Source: Kordia periserrulae
Lineage (GTDB): Bacteria > Bacteroidota > Bacteroidia > Flavobacteriales > Flavobacteriaceae
DNA: 64,000 bases
Direction: 5' to 3'
Assembly (NCBI RefSeq): GCF_003054265.1
Contig: NZ_QBKT01000007.1
Coordinates: forward strand, 124,001 to 188,000
In this document: positions 15,668 to 25,092 of the stretch, one piece after another
How positions within the stretch are numbered: the stretch's first letter is position 1
Layout: each line of letters opens with the position of its first letter
Program-made: the position numbers and the translations under genes
Notes under the pieces: generated by a model
The model's database searches: none
Told to the model about the DNA's origin: nothing
Seen by the model: only the letters and a program-made list of their open reading frames with translations

Positions 15668-16201
15668 ATGAACATTCACTTAGAAACCGAGCGACTCATC
15701 ATCCGAGACCTTACCATACAAGACCTCGACGGAATGTTTGCGCTGGATTCCAATCCCGAAGTACACCGCTATTTAGGTAATAAACCTATCAAAGAGAAAG
15801 CGGAAGCATTAAACTATATTAACGATGTACAAAAGCAATATAAAGAACGTGGAATCGGACGTTGGGCAGTAGAATTAAAAGATTCTGGCGAATTCATAGG
15901 TTGGTGTGGCTTGCGATTGTACAATGATTATACGTTTAACAATCACAGCAATTTTTACGATATCGGCTATCGTTTACTGCCAAAATTTTGGGGAAAAGGA
16001 TATGCCACCGAAGCTTCAAAAGCATGTTTACAATATGCTTGGAATGTGCTAAAACTGGATACCATTTATGGAATCACAGAAATCGAAAATGAAGCGTCGC
16101 ATCGTATTTTGTTGAAAATTGGACTTAACTATGTGGAAGATTTCTATTATGAAGCTGAAAATATGCAACTGCGTTGGTATGAACTCAAAAATCCAAATTG
16201 A
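15668..16201 (+). CDS. GNAT family N-acetyltransferase (RimJ/RimL-like)
   Basis: A 177-residue acetyltransferase of the RimJ/RimL group. It starts with the typical 'ETERLIIRDLTIQDL' and contains 'IGYRLLPKFWGKGYATEAS', whose G-K-G-Y-A loop binds the acetyl-CoA pyrophosphate, and 'ENEASHRILLKIGL' in the C-terminal helix. It transfers an acetyl group to an amine, but the substrate is unknown. Its TGA overlaps the start of the next gene by one base, so the pair is likely co-transcribed. Confidence 0.9.
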   Translation: MNIHLETERLIIRDLTIQDLDGMFALDSNPEVHRYLGNKPIKEKAEALNYINDVQKQYKERGIGRWAVELKDSGEFIGWCGLRLYNDYTFNNHSNFYDIGYRLLPKFWGKGYATEASKACLQYAWNVLKLDTIYGITEIENEASHRILLKIGLNYVEDFYYEAENMQLRWYELKNPN

Positions 16202-16554
16202 TGATGGAAAAAAAATGTTTAGAATGTGGCGATTCGTTCAAAGGTCGCGTCGATAAAAAGTTTTGCAGCGATTATTGCAGAAACGCGTATAACAACCGAC
16301 TGAATAAAGACGGGAAAAATCTTATTCGAAATATCAACAATCGCTTGCGTAAAAATTGGCGTATTTTGGAAGAACTCAATACAAGCGGAAAAACCAAAAC
16401 CACCAAAGCCAAACTCATTGAAAAAGGATTCGATTTTACCTATTTTACGTCAATATATGTAACAAAATCAAATTCTACCTACTATTATGTGTACGACCAA
16501 GGCTATTTAGCGTTGGACAACGATTTTTATTTGTTGGTGAAAAAGAATGCATGA
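16201..16554 (+). CDS. Zinc-ribbon DNA-binding-like small protein
   Basis: The product is about 117 residues. It starts with a C-x2-C ... C-x3-C zinc motif (CLECGDSF ... FCSDYCRNAYNNR), which is followed by basic helices. This type occurs as a short conserved protein in Bacteroidota and may bind nucleic acid. Function is not known. The ATG at 16201 overlaps the GNAT stop codon, and a second ATG follows directly at 16204. Confidence 0.75.
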   Translation: MMEKKCLECGDSFKGRVDKKFCSDYCRNAYNNRLNKDGKNLIRNINNRLRKNWRILEELNTSGKTKTTKAKLIEKGFDFTYFTSIYVTKSNSTYYYVYDQGYLALDNDFYLLVKKNA

Positions 16555-16584
16555 CAAACCTATCTTTATTTAAATGAGTTATTT

Positions 16585-17283
16585 ATGGAAAACTATTCAG
16601 AATATATAATTCCAGCAATTCTTGTAGTTGCTGTGATTCTAATCATTGTCATCAGTTATTATTATAGTCCAAAATCCAGAATCATGCGTCAGCTCAAAAA
16701 AGTACGACGCAAACCTATTCATAGTGTGCGTGAAAACGAATATGTCAAAATCGTGGGAAAGGCAAAAAATAAAACTTCCGTTACACCACTTTCTGCTCCA
16801 TTAAGCAAGCGTCCGTGCGTTTACTATCATGTAAAAGTGGAAAAGAAAGGTGATAAAAGTTGGCATACAATTATTGATGATATTTTGTTTCAAGACTTCT
16901 ATATTCAAACTACTTCAGAAAGTGCATTGGTTGAATTGAATCTTACGCGAAAAAAACAAAAATTAGTTCATTTAGTTGCCGACCACAATGCTAAATCTGG
17001 GTTTTTAAAAGATGCAGATAATACACTTGAACAATATTTACAGCAACACAATAAAAAAAGCACCAACTTTTTGGGACTCAATAGAACATTGCGTTATACC
17101 GAACGTATTATTGAAATTGACGAAGAAATCGCAGTCATGGGTATTGGAAAATGGAAAACAATAGACACACCATTAGACAGTTATTCCGATTCCCGAATAG
17201 TAACCTTATCGGGAACAGAAAAACAAAAATTACTGGTGACTGACGAACCGAAAGCAATGGAGCCTGTAAGACGAAAATTATAA
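16585..17283 (+). CDS. GIDE-domain-like membrane protein
   Basis: A 232-residue protein with one N-terminal helix (about residues 9-27) and a cytoplasmic domain. It shows features of GIDE/MULAN-type domains: a KIVGKAKN strand, 'PLSAPLSKRPCVYYHVKVE', a central 'FYIQTTSESALVEL', then 'RYTERIIEIDEEIAVMGIGKW'. In eukaryotes this domain sits in mitochondrial E3 ligases. No RING is present here, and the bacterial role is unknown. It lies 30 bases after the zinc-ribbon gene. Confidence 0.65.
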   Translation: MENYSEYIIPAILVVAVILIIVISYYYSPKSRIMRQLKKVRRKPIHSVRENEYVKIVGKAKNKTSVTPLSAPLSKRPCVYYHVKVEKKGDKSWHTIIDDILFQDFYIQTTSESALVELNLTRKKQKLVHLVADHNAKSGFLKDADNTLEQYLQQHNKKSTNFLGLNRTLRYTERIIEIDEEIAVMGIGKWKTIDTPLDSYSDSRIVTLSGTEKQKLLVTDEPKAMEPVRRKL

Positions 17284-17311
17284 GTTATACCATTTTAGGG
17301 TTGAATTGGGA

Positions 17312-17782
17312 TTACTTCCAACTCTGTCCTTTCAACTTCATCGCAGCTTTTAAAATGTCTTTTTGACTAATTTGACCGACTAACCTGCCATTTTCAACAA
17401 TAGGAAAACGACGTATTTTAGATTGAATAAACTTATCAGCGGCATCAAAAATATTCATGTCTCCATCAATCGTTTCTACATTTTTTGCCATGTGCGCTTC
17501 TATTTTGTTATGCTCAAATGGCATATTGTAATAACGACTGTCCGAAATTTGCTTGATGCAATCTCCTTCCGAAATAATACCTACCAATTCATTCTGATCA
17601 TTGACCACAGGACCACCCGAAATTTTATGCTGAATCAGTTTTTGAATGACTTCCTCAACCGTTTGTTCGGGTTTAAACGTGATTAATTTTCGCGTCATAT
17701 AATCACTAACTTTAAATGCTTCTGCCTTTGCAGTGCTGCCCGATTGTGCCTTTCGAGCACCTTGAAAACTTTTTACTGCCAT
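17312..17782 (-). CDS. CBS-domain pair protein
   Basis: A 156-residue cytoplasmic protein consisting almost wholly of two CBS domains (about 25-85 and 90-150). Both show the usual endings, 'LVGIISEGDCIKQI' and 'LVGQISQKDILKA'. A basic N-terminus of about 20 residues precedes. Stand-alone CBS pairs sense AMP, ATP or similar ligands and modulate partner proteins, and the partner is not evident here. Divergent from the M28 peptidase. Confidence 0.88.
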   Translation of the reverse strand: MAVKSFQGARKAQSGSTAKAEAFKVSDYMTRKLITFKPEQTVEEVIQKLIQHKISGGPVVNDQNELVGIISEGDCIKQISDSRYYNMPFEHNKIEAHMAKNVETIDGDMNIFDAADKFIQSKIRRFPIVENGRLVGQISQKDILKAAMKLKGQSWK

Positions 17783-17905
17783 GATTTAGGTGTTTTAGAT
17801 TCTTTTAAAGTTACTCATTTTTAATTAGTTAACCTAAAAAGATACTTTCAAACCTGTTGCAAGCATGTTTTTTACTATTTTTAGGCAACCATTCAACCAA
17901 TCCAA

Positions 17906-20182
17906 ATGACTACACCCAAAGCACGTTATACATTTTTATCATTTTTAGTACTTGCCGTAGCGGTTTATTATAGCTTTCACAGCGATATGCCGCAAGCACT
18001 TTCCGAAGAAAACATTCCTGTAGAAGAATTTTCAACCGTTCGTGCGTTTGCTCATGTAAATGAAATGGCGAAAGAACCACATTACGTGGGCTCCAAAGCA
18101 CATGCGGAAGTCCGTGCATATATCATTGCCGAACTTGAAAAATTAGGACTGCAACCAAGCGTTCAAGAAGGATTTACGTTAGACAATTCAGGGAATATGT
18201 CGAAGCCTAAAAATGTATTGGCGCGAATTCAAGGAAAAAATCCAACAAAAGCTTTATTAGTATTGTCACATTACGATAGTGACCCACATTCAGCTGTTGG
18301 CGCTAGCGATGCTGCAAGTGGTGTTGCTACGATTTTGGAAGGAATCCGTGCATTTTTAGCCAAAGGCGAACAACCCGAAAACGATATCATTATTTTATTA
18401 TCTGACGGAGAAGAACTTGGATTGAATGGTGCCGAATTGTTTGTAAATGAACATCCGTGGGCAAAAGATGTAGGGTTGGTTTTAAACTTTGAAGCTCGTG
18501 GAAGTGGCGGACCAGGCATTATGCTTCTCGAAACCAATAACGGAAATGCCAAACTCATCAAAGGATTTCAAAATGCGGGTTTGTCATATCCTGTAGGAAA
18601 TTCGCTTGCGTATAGCGTCTATAAAATGATGCCGAACGACACAGATTTGACCGTTTTTAGAGAAGATGGCAATACTCAAGGATTTAACTTTGCATTTATT
18701 GACGACCATTACGATTATCACACACAAAATGACACGCCTGAAAATTTAGATTTTAATACGTTGACGCATCAAGGAATGTACATGACAACCTTGCTTGACT
18801 ATTTTTCCAAACAAGATTTAACCCAAATCACAACCGATGATGATTTAATTTATTTCAATACGCCTGTTGGTTTTCACACCTATCCATTTAGCTGGATTAT
18901 TCCGTCATTAATTCTGATTTTACTATTATTCATCGCAGTACTTGTGTATGGATTTAAAGAAAAAATGCTGTCAACCAAAGGGATTTTTAAAGGTTTTATA
19001 CCTTTTTTAGTTGCACTTATTGCGAGTTGTGGCGTCACTATTTTAGGTTGGATGTTCATAAAATGGTTATATCCGCATTATAGAGAAATGCTACACGGAT
19101 TTACGTATAATGGATATACCTATATTCTATTATTTGCCTTTTTATCGTTGGGAATTTCCTTTTATTCCTATCATAAATTCGGGAAAAAAATCACGCCCGC
19201 CAATCTAGCCATTGCGCCAGCGTTTATTTGGGTTGTAATTTGTATAGCCTTAGGAATCTATCTAAAAGGCGCGAGTTTCTTTGTGGTTCCTGTAGTATTT
19301 ATGTTGGTTTCCATATTAATTTTGATTAAACAAAAAAGCTATCCTACAACCATCATTTACACAATTTTAGCCTTGCCTGCCATTTTCATATTAGCGCCAT
19401 TTATACGATTATTTCCTGTCGGATTGGGCTTGAAAATTTTAGTCGTGGTTCCATTATTGGTGGTGCTGATTTTAGGATTAATCACACCTGTTTTCGGGTT
19501 GTACCAACGTAAAAAATGGACAGCATACTTATTTTTTGTATTGACAATTGTTGCCTTTTTTGTGGCGCATTCGCGATCGGATTTTACGGAAGAACGCCAA
19601 AAACCAAATAGTTTGGTGTATATTTTAAATGCTGATGCGCAAAAAGCGAGTTGGAACACGTATGATTTGTTTTTGGACGATTGGACGCGAAATTACATCA
19701 AAGAAGAGCAAGCTTCCACTTCAGAAGCGGTGATGGATAGCAAATACAAGTCTGCTTTTACGTATACACAAGAAGCGCCTGTAAAACCAATTCCGATGCC
19801 GTTGGTAGAGACGCTACAAGATACTACTTACAACAATTTGCGTCATATTCATGTAAAAATCACGCCGCAGCGAATGGTAAATCGCATAGAAGTATTTAGC
19901 AATGATACCCAATTTACTGCTGTAAAAGTGAATGGCTTGCCGCTAGAATATCCAAATAACAGATGGAATCGATTGACGAGTTATTATGTGTCAGACAATG
20001 AACCGTTAGAACTCGAATGTACCGTAGCGCCAAATGCAAAACCAGAATTGATTTTATATGAAGCCTCTTTTGATTTGCTAGAAAATCCGTTGTTTTCCAT
20101 CCCGAAAAGGGCCAAAAACATGATGCCAACACCGTTTGTATTAAACGACGCAGTAATTGTGAAGAAGAAGATTGTGCTTTAG
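17906..20182 (+). CDS. M28 family metallopeptidase with C-terminal membrane domain
   Basis: The 758-residue product has an N-terminal helix, an extracytoplasmic M28 zinc aminopeptidase domain (about 40-300), and a membrane domain with about eight or nine helices (about 328-555), followed by a soluble C-terminal domain. Metal and catalytic residues are visible: H122 in LSHYDSDPHS, D135 in ASDAASG, the E169-E170 pair in DGEELGLNG, and a later FIDDHYDYHTQNDTPE histidine. The layout resembles the ER metallopeptidase-1 group. It likely trims peptides in the periplasm. Confidence 0.9.
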   Translation: MTTPKARYTFLSFLVLAVAVYYSFHSDMPQALSEENIPVEEFSTVRAFAHVNEMAKEPHYVGSKAHAEVRAYIIAELEKLGLQPSVQEGFTLDNSGNMSKPKNVLARIQGKNPTKALLVLSHYDSDPHSAVGASDAASGVATILEGIRAFLAKGEQPENDIIILLSDGEELGLNGAELFVNEHPWAKDVGLVLNFEARGSGGPGIMLLETNNGNAKLIKGFQNAGLSYPVGNSLAYSVYKMMPNDTDLTVFREDGNTQGFNFAFIDDHYDYHTQNDTPENLDFNTLTHQGMYMTTLLDYFSKQDLTQITTDDDLIYFNTPVGFHTYPFSWIIPSLILILLLFIAVLVYGFKEKMLSTKGIFKGFIPFLVALIASCGVTILGWMFIKWLYPHYREMLHGFTYNGYTYILLFAFLSLGISFYSYHKFGKKITPANLAIAPAFIWVVICIALGIYLKGASFFVVPVVFMLVSILILIKQKSYPTTIIYTILALPAIFILAPFIRLFPVGLGLKILVVVPLLVVLILGLITPVFGLYQRKKWTAYLFFVLTIVAFFVAHSRSDFTEERQKPNSLVYILNADAQKASWNTYDLFLDDWTRNYIKEEQASTSEAVMDSKYKSAFTYTQEAPVKPIPMPLVETLQDTTYNNLRHIHVKITPQRMVNRIEVFSNDTQFTAVKVNGLPLEYPNNRWNRLTSYYVSDNEPLELECTVAPNAKPELILYEASFDLLENPLFSIPKRAKNMMPTPFVLNDAVIVKKKIVL

Positions 20183-20538
20183 ATTTTAAAGAAGTATGTT
20201 CTCTTGTCACTGAGTAAAGTCTTATTCATATTACGATTCTTATATAACAAGCGTTCCACATAAGAAAGGTTTCACAAGATTGATAATTTACTAAAAATAA
20301 CACCTTGTAAGGTCGAGCGCAGTCGAGAACATTGGAAAAACTAGCGTTTCAATTAAATCTCGACTGCGCTCGATTTGACATTTTCTGTATATTTTTCAAA
20401 ATAAATTGCAAGACAAAATAGTTGTATCAAATTCAGAATGATATATTTTGTAATACTTGGACATACACGAGACGTATTCATAAAAAAAACCTGAATGCAT
20501 ACACATTCAGGCTTTTTAGTTTTATAAGAGTTTGGCGT
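20183..20538. repeat. Intergenic region with a 16-bp inverted repeat (arms 20313-20328 and 20358-20373)
   Basis: No gene is supported in these 356 bases. TCGAGCGCAGTCGAGA at 20313-20328 has an exact reverse complement at 20358-20373, separated by 29 AT-rich bases. The arms are more GC-rich than their surroundings and resemble a known style of dispersed Bacteroidota repeat. The region separates two convergent peptidase genes. The terminator of the minus-strand gene lies at its right end. Confidence 0.7.
20490..20511 (-). terminator. Terminator of the M13 peptidase gene
   Basis: CCTGAATG and CATTCAGG form a hairpin with a 6-base loop. On the minus strand it is followed by a run of eight T. It lies 28 bases beyond the M13 gene stop. 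Confidence 0.8.
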
Positions 20539-22605
20539 TTACCAAATACGAACTCTTTCTTCAGGAGCGATGTACATTTTGTCTCCTTCTTTGATATCGA
20601 ATGCTGTATAAAAAGCATCAATATTTTGTAAAGGCACATATCCTCTGTATTGTCCTGGCGAATGCGTGTCTGTTTTGATACGAGTACGCAATGCTTCTTC
20701 GCGCATTTTGGTTCTCCAAACCGTTGCCCATGATATAAAGAAACGTTGTTCTGGTGTGAATCCGTCAATTTTATCTGGACGACCGTTTTCTTTCATGTGA
20801 CGTTGTAATCCGTCGTATGCACCTAACACACCACCTAAATCTCCAATGTTTTCTCCTAAGGTAAATTTACCGTTGATAAATACATCTGGCAATACTTCAA
20901 TAGCGCTGTATTGTGCTGCAAGTTTGTCTCCACGCTCTGTAAATTGTTTTAAATCGTCTTCTGTCCACCAGTTTGTCAAGTTTCCATCGGCATCAAAACG
21001 TGCTCCAGAATCGTCAAACGCATGTGAAATTTCATGACCAATCACAGCTCCGATTCCACCATAATTCACAGCATCATCCGCTTGATAGTTGTAGAAAGGT
21101 GGTTGTAAAATTGCCGCTGGGAATACAATTTCGTTGTTTAGTGGATTGAAATAGGCATTTACCGTTTGTGGCGACATTCCCCATTCTGTTTTGTCAACTG
21201 GCTCGTTGATTTTATCCAAGTTTTTCTTGAAGGACCAATTTCCAATTGCCACCATGTTTTCATAGTACGAGTTTCCTTTGTTCACTTCTAAGTTAGAATA
21301 ATCTTCCCATTTGTCAGGATAACCAATTTTTACAGTAAATTTGTCTAATTTTTCAACTGCTTTTTCTTTGGTTTCTGGACTCATCCAGTCTAACTTCATA
21401 ATTCTGTCTTTATACGCAGCAATGACATTCATAATCATTTTTTCTGCTTTTTCTTTCGCTTCTGGCGGAAACTTTGCATCTACATACAGTTGTCCAATTG
21501 CTTCTCCAACCGTATTGTTAACTGTTGCCAACGCTCTTTCTTTTGGATCGCGTTGTTTTTTTGCTCCGTTTAATTCTTTCGCGTAAAATTCCCAGTTTGC
21601 TTTGTCAATTTCAGTCGTCAAATATCCTGTATTGCTGTTTAAGGTTGACCAGCGCATTAAGGTTTTGATATCTTCAATACTTTCGTTTTTTAAGATATCT
21701 TGCAACGCCATCATGTATTTTGGCTGTGTTACAATTACCGTGTCAATTGGCTTCATTTCCATATCAGCCATAAACTTTCTCCAATCAATTACTGGAGTCA
21801 TTTCAGCTAATTGTTCAATAGTTCTTGGATTGTTAAAGTTACGTGCATCTCTACTTTCCACTTTGTCTAAACGCGGTGCTGCAAGTTTTGTTTCTAAGGC
21901 TAAAATCGTTTCTGCATCTTTTCTTGCTTTGGTAGGCTCATCCCCTAAAAACTGCAACATACGTGTAATATGATCTACATATTTTTCACGAATTTCTACT
22001 GATTTTTCATCTTTCTCCAAGTAATAATCTCTTTCTGGTAAGCCTAAATCGCCCGCACCTACGTATCCAGCATTCATGCTGCTATCGCTTAAATTCGCGA
22101 AAGCAGATAATCCCATAAAAGGCGCTGAAATCGTTACAGGGTTTTTCGCTAAAACAGTTTGCATATCCGCAATAGAGTTGATACTTGCAATTTTGTCCAA
22201 TGCTGGTTGCAACGGCTTGATGCCTGCTTCATTTCTTGCAACGGTATCTAAAATAGAATTGAAAATCATCAAGGCTTTCGCTTGATCGGTATCTTCTGCG
22301 TATTTTCCGCTTTTTGTAGCTTCGTCTATAATTTCTAGTACGTCAGCGTCGGTCTTTTTACGCAATACTTGAAATCCTCCCCAAGAAGTTCTATCATCAG
22401 GAATTTTAGCCGTTTCCAGCCATTTTCCATTCACATATTTATAAAAATCTTCATTTGGGCTTACAGAAGTGTCCATGTATTCCAGATTGATTCCTGGAAC
22501 CTGTGCCACTTCTTTTTTTGTATCTTCTTTTTTTTCGCCTGCACACGAAAAAAGAAGTGCACTCGCTGTAAAGCATAATGCAAGTTTTAGAGTGTTAGTC
22601 TTCAT
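20539..22605 (-). CDS. M13 family zinc metallopeptidase lipoprotein (PepO/neprilysin-like)
   Basis: A 688-residue lipoprotein with lipobox Cys near residue 21 (LLFSCAG). The M13 C-terminal catalytic domain has NAYFNPLNNEIVFPA, H524-E-I-S-H528 in GHEISHAFDD, and GENIGDLGG supplying the third zinc ligand. The N-terminal half is the helical M13_N domain that forms the size-limiting cap. It cleaves short peptides in the periplasm or at the surface. The protein ends with a CxxW-like 'RVRIW' in place of the usual 'CRVW', so a disulfide is missing. A 95-base gap separates it from the upstream NTF2-like gene. Confidence 0.93.
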   Translation of the reverse strand: MKTNTLKLALCFTASALLFSCAGEKKEDTKKEVAQVPGINLEYMDTSVSPNEDFYKYVNGKWLETAKIPDDRTSWGGFQVLRKKTDADVLEIIDEATKSGKYAEDTDQAKALMIFNSILDTVARNEAGIKPLQPALDKIASINSIADMQTVLAKNPVTISAPFMGLSAFANLSDSSMNAGYVGAGDLGLPERDYYLEKDEKSVEIREKYVDHITRMLQFLGDEPTKARKDAETILALETKLAAPRLDKVESRDARNFNNPRTIEQLAEMTPVIDWRKFMADMEMKPIDTVIVTQPKYMMALQDILKNESIEDIKTLMRWSTLNSNTGYLTTEIDKANWEFYAKELNGAKKQRDPKERALATVNNTVGEAIGQLYVDAKFPPEAKEKAEKMIMNVIAAYKDRIMKLDWMSPETKEKAVEKLDKFTVKIGYPDKWEDYSNLEVNKGNSYYENMVAIGNWSFKKNLDKINEPVDKTEWGMSPQTVNAYFNPLNNEIVFPAAILQPPFYNYQADDAVNYGGIGAVIGHEISHAFDDSGARFDADGNLTNWWTEDDLKQFTERGDKLAAQYSAIEVLPDVFINGKFTLGENIGDLGGVLGAYDGLQRHMKENGRPDKIDGFTPEQRFFISWATVWRTKMREEALRTRIKTDTHSPGQYRGYVPLQNIDAFYTAFDIKEGDKMYIAPEERVRIW

Positions 22606-22700
22606 TTTTTGGTTTTTGTTTAATTTTAGTTTTGAGTATAGTACTTAAAGTAATGCTAATGTTACATAATTATGCAGCATTAACATTTTTTTATGACATT

Positions 22701-23219
22701 TTATAGTTTCGATTTGACAATGGAGTCGTTTTGTTTTTTTAGTGCCACCACTTCCTTTACATTGTCATTTGGAACTGCAATAGAGAGTACATAATGTGCA
22801 ATTTTCCACTCATCGCCTACTTTTTTAACAACGCCAGAGCCTCTACACAATTCCATTTGTGTATCAAGCAATTCGTCAAACCAAGCGATATCGCCATATT
22901 CAGACACAAAAACATTGCGCTCTAACGCCGTAAAACTCCAAGCTTTTCCTTTGTCAAAATACGGTTTTGAGAAGGCTTTAAATTCGGCATTTTTCCAGTT
23001 TTCGGTAGCATCTGTTCCTATGAAAATGGCATCATCGGTCATTTTGGAAAAGTACGCATCAAATTTTGCATCAGCCGCAGCTTTATGCCAAGCATCTAAC
23101 ACCGAATTGATAGCAGTTTTGCTTTGCGCGATGCGAAATTCTTCTACTTTTTGGCGTGCTTTTTCCGTATTACACGAAATACATGCCACTAAAACGATAA
23201 ATAGGACTAGTTTTTTCAA
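22701..23219 (-). CDS. NTF2-like/SnoaL-fold lipoprotein
   Basis: A 172-residue lipoprotein (lipobox VACISC near residue 16). The mature part has the cone-like NTF2 pattern: 'AINSVLDAWHKAAADAKFDAYFSKMTDDAIFIGTDATENW' at the start and 'GSGVVKKVGDEWKIAHYVLS' near the end, as in DUF4440 proteins. These bind small ligands or act as enzymes, but the ligand here is unknown. It starts 3 bases after the preceding minus-strand gene, suggesting an operon. Confidence 0.82.
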   Translation of the reverse strand: MKKLVLFIVLVACISCNTEKARQKVEEFRIAQSKTAINSVLDAWHKAAADAKFDAYFSKMTDDAIFIGTDATENWKNAEFKAFSKPYFDKGKAWSFTALERNVFVSEYGDIAWFDELLDTQMELCRGSGVVKKVGDEWKIAHYVLSIAVPNDNVKEVVALKKQNDSIVKSKL

Positions 23220-23222
23220 CGT

Positions 23223-23879
23223 TTATTGGTTTTCTGGGTCTACTTCTTGAAAAGGCTTTTTGGGTACTTCTTCTTTGGTTGCCTTTGGTGTTGGTTTATT
23301 TTCTTTTTCAAGTTTTACTTTTTCGGCAGCAGCAATACTATCGGCGGTTTTATATACATCGCCAAGTATTTCTTCAGGCTTCATGTCGCGCGCGGTGGTT
23401 TGCTCTATTTGATATAAAATCGCTGCAAACGCTTTGTTCATTTCTACGATTTCTTTTTCAATAGTTTCGTTGGTAACACTGTCGTCAGTAGCATCGTCTT
23501 GTAATTTGAGTGCTTTAGTTTTAAGCACTAACAAGCGACTGCGAATTTGCATGACGTCGAATCCTTCAGGGAATTTTTTAGTTTGAAGCGTTTCAATATT
23601 CGACGCAAGTTGCCCTAAATCTTCAATAATAGAGAAACGTGTACTTCCGTTGATGAGCTTCATGTTTTCATGAATCGCAGTAAACTCTAGCCAATCTTGC
23701 ACGAGTTTTTTTTGACTAGGCGTGATGGTTTTTAATTGGTCCTTTGCGGGAATATTTAATTTATTTTTTTCCAAATATTCTTCTTGACTTTGCGTTTGGG
23801 CAGTACGCGTCGCTTCTTCCTCTTTCATACAAGCAAAAAGAGTAACACCAATGAGAACAGATAGTATGGTTTTCTTCAT
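23223..23879 (-). CDS. Lipoprotein of unknown function
   Basis: A 218-residue lipoprotein starting MKKTILSVLIGVTLFACMKE, with lipobox Cys near residue 17. An ATG further upstream (23912) would add 11 residues before the signal peptide and is unlikely. The mature part is charged and helical with coiled-coil-like stretches, ending in a Lys/Pro/Glu-rich tail. No family recognised. It shares an operon with the NTF2-like lipoprotein (3-base gap). Confidence 0.75.
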   Translation of the reverse strand: MKKTILSVLIGVTLFACMKEEEATRTAQTQSQEEYLEKNKLNIPAKDQLKTITPSQKKLVQDWLEFTAIHENMKLINGSTRFSIIEDLGQLASNIETLQTKKFPEGFDVMQIRSRLLVLKTKALKLQDDATDDSVTNETIEKEIVEMNKAFAAILYQIEQTTARDMKPEEILGDVYKTADSIAAAEKVKLEKENKPTPKATKEEVPKKPFQEVDPENQ

Positions 23880-24050
23880 GAATTTCAAGCCTGTCAATTT
23901 TTGTGACAACAAGAAACAAATATAGGCAGTTTTTTAAGTCTGTATGTATTTTTAACAAAGTTTACCATGCTAAGCCATTGTATTTTATGAATTTATCAAA
24001 ATTTTGGTGCTTTTCTTTAATTTTTCACATTTACACGTATTAGAATTCTT

Positions 24051-24058
24051 TATATTTG
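24051..24058 (+). promoter_or_regulatory. Predicted -7 box of tdh
   Basis: TATATTTG matches TAnnTTTG exactly, 22 bases before the start codon. Confidence 0.5.
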
Positions 24059-24080
24059 TCTTCCTATCAGCATTTTTTGG

Positions 24081-25031
24081 ATGAGCACAAAAGTTTTAAT
24101 TATTGGTGCCTGCGGGCAGATTGGTACAGAGTTGACAACTGCGTTGCGAAAAACGTATGGTTTTTCAAATGTCGTGGCTTCGGATATTCGAAAAAGCGAT
24201 AACGAAGTTTTTAACCAAGGAGCATTTGAAGTGTTGGATGCACGCGATAAAGATGCAATTAAAGCGTGTGTGGAAAAGTATGCAATTACCGATGTGTATT
24301 TGATGGCAGCTTTATTGTCTGCCACTGCTGAAAAACAACCTGATTTTGCTTGGGACTTGAACATGAATTCGTTGTTTCATGTGTTGAATTTGGCAAAGGA
24401 AAAAGTCATTCAAAAAGTATTTTGGCCAAGTTCCATTGCGGTTTTTGGTGAAAATTCTCCAAAGAAAAACACACCTCAACATACCATTATGGAGCCTTCT
24501 ACCGTATATGGCATTAGCAAACTAGCTGGCGAACGTTGGTGTGAATATTACCATAAAAATCACGGTGTAGATGTGCGTAGCATTCGCTATCCTGGATTGA
24601 TTAGCTGGAAGGCAAATCCTGGTGGTGGCACGACTGATTACGCTGTTGAAATTTTTCATGAAGCCGTTCAAAAAGGTTCGTATACTTGTTTTTTGCGTGA
24701 AGATACTTCGCTTCCTATGATGTTTATGGACGATGCCGTTCGCGCTACTATTGACATTATGAATGCAGATGCGGAAAGCGTTAAAGTTCGTTCTTCGTAT
24801 AATATTGCTGCGTTGAGTTTTACGCCAAAAGAATTGGCAGAAGCCATTCAAGAGTTTATTCCAAATTTTACCATTGCGTACGCACCAGATTCTAGACAAA
24901 AGATTGCCGATTCGTGGCCAGAAAGCATTGACGATACTACCGCAACTACCGATTGGAATTGGTCGCATACGTTTGATATGAAAGCGATGGTTTCTGAAAT
25001 GATTACGAATTTGCAAAGAGAATTGGTGTAA
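24081..25031 (+). CDS. tdh: L-threonine 3-dehydrogenase, short-chain (SDR) type
   Basis: A 316-residue extended short-chain dehydrogenase with the NAD-binding GACGQIG at residues 9-15 and the Y143-x3-K147 catalytic pair in TVYGISK. Features of the SDR-type threonine dehydrogenase include 'RSIRYPGLISW', 'PGGGTTDYAVEIFHEA' and 'LPMMFMDDAVRATI'. It oxidises L-threonine to 2-amino-3-ketobutyrate in the cytoplasm. It is a single gene between minus-strand genes, with a good -7 box. General epimerase is the alternative, but these motifs favour tdh. Confidence 0.88.
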   Translation: MSTKVLIIGACGQIGTELTTALRKTYGFSNVVASDIRKSDNEVFNQGAFEVLDARDKDAIKACVEKYAITDVYLMAALLSATAEKQPDFAWDLNMNSLFHVLNLAKEKVIQKVFWPSSIAVFGENSPKKNTPQHTIMEPSTVYGISKLAGERWCEYYHKNHGVDVRSIRYPGLISWKANPGGGTTDYAVEIFHEAVQKGSYTCFLREDTSLPMMFMDDAVRATIDIMNADAESVKVRSSYNIAALSFTPKELAEAIQEFIPNFTIAYAPDSRQKIADSWPESIDDTTATTDWNWSHTFDMKAMVSEMITNLQRELV

Positions 25032-25092
25032 GTTGTTGAAGTTTAATCTTTCAATTTTTAAATCCTTCAATCTTTTAATTTCTAGTGTAGAT

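Noticed and set aside
20422-20631. 69-codon plus-strand ORF near the M13 peptidase end
   Set aside because: It overlaps the terminator hairpin and is antisense to the peptidase coding end.
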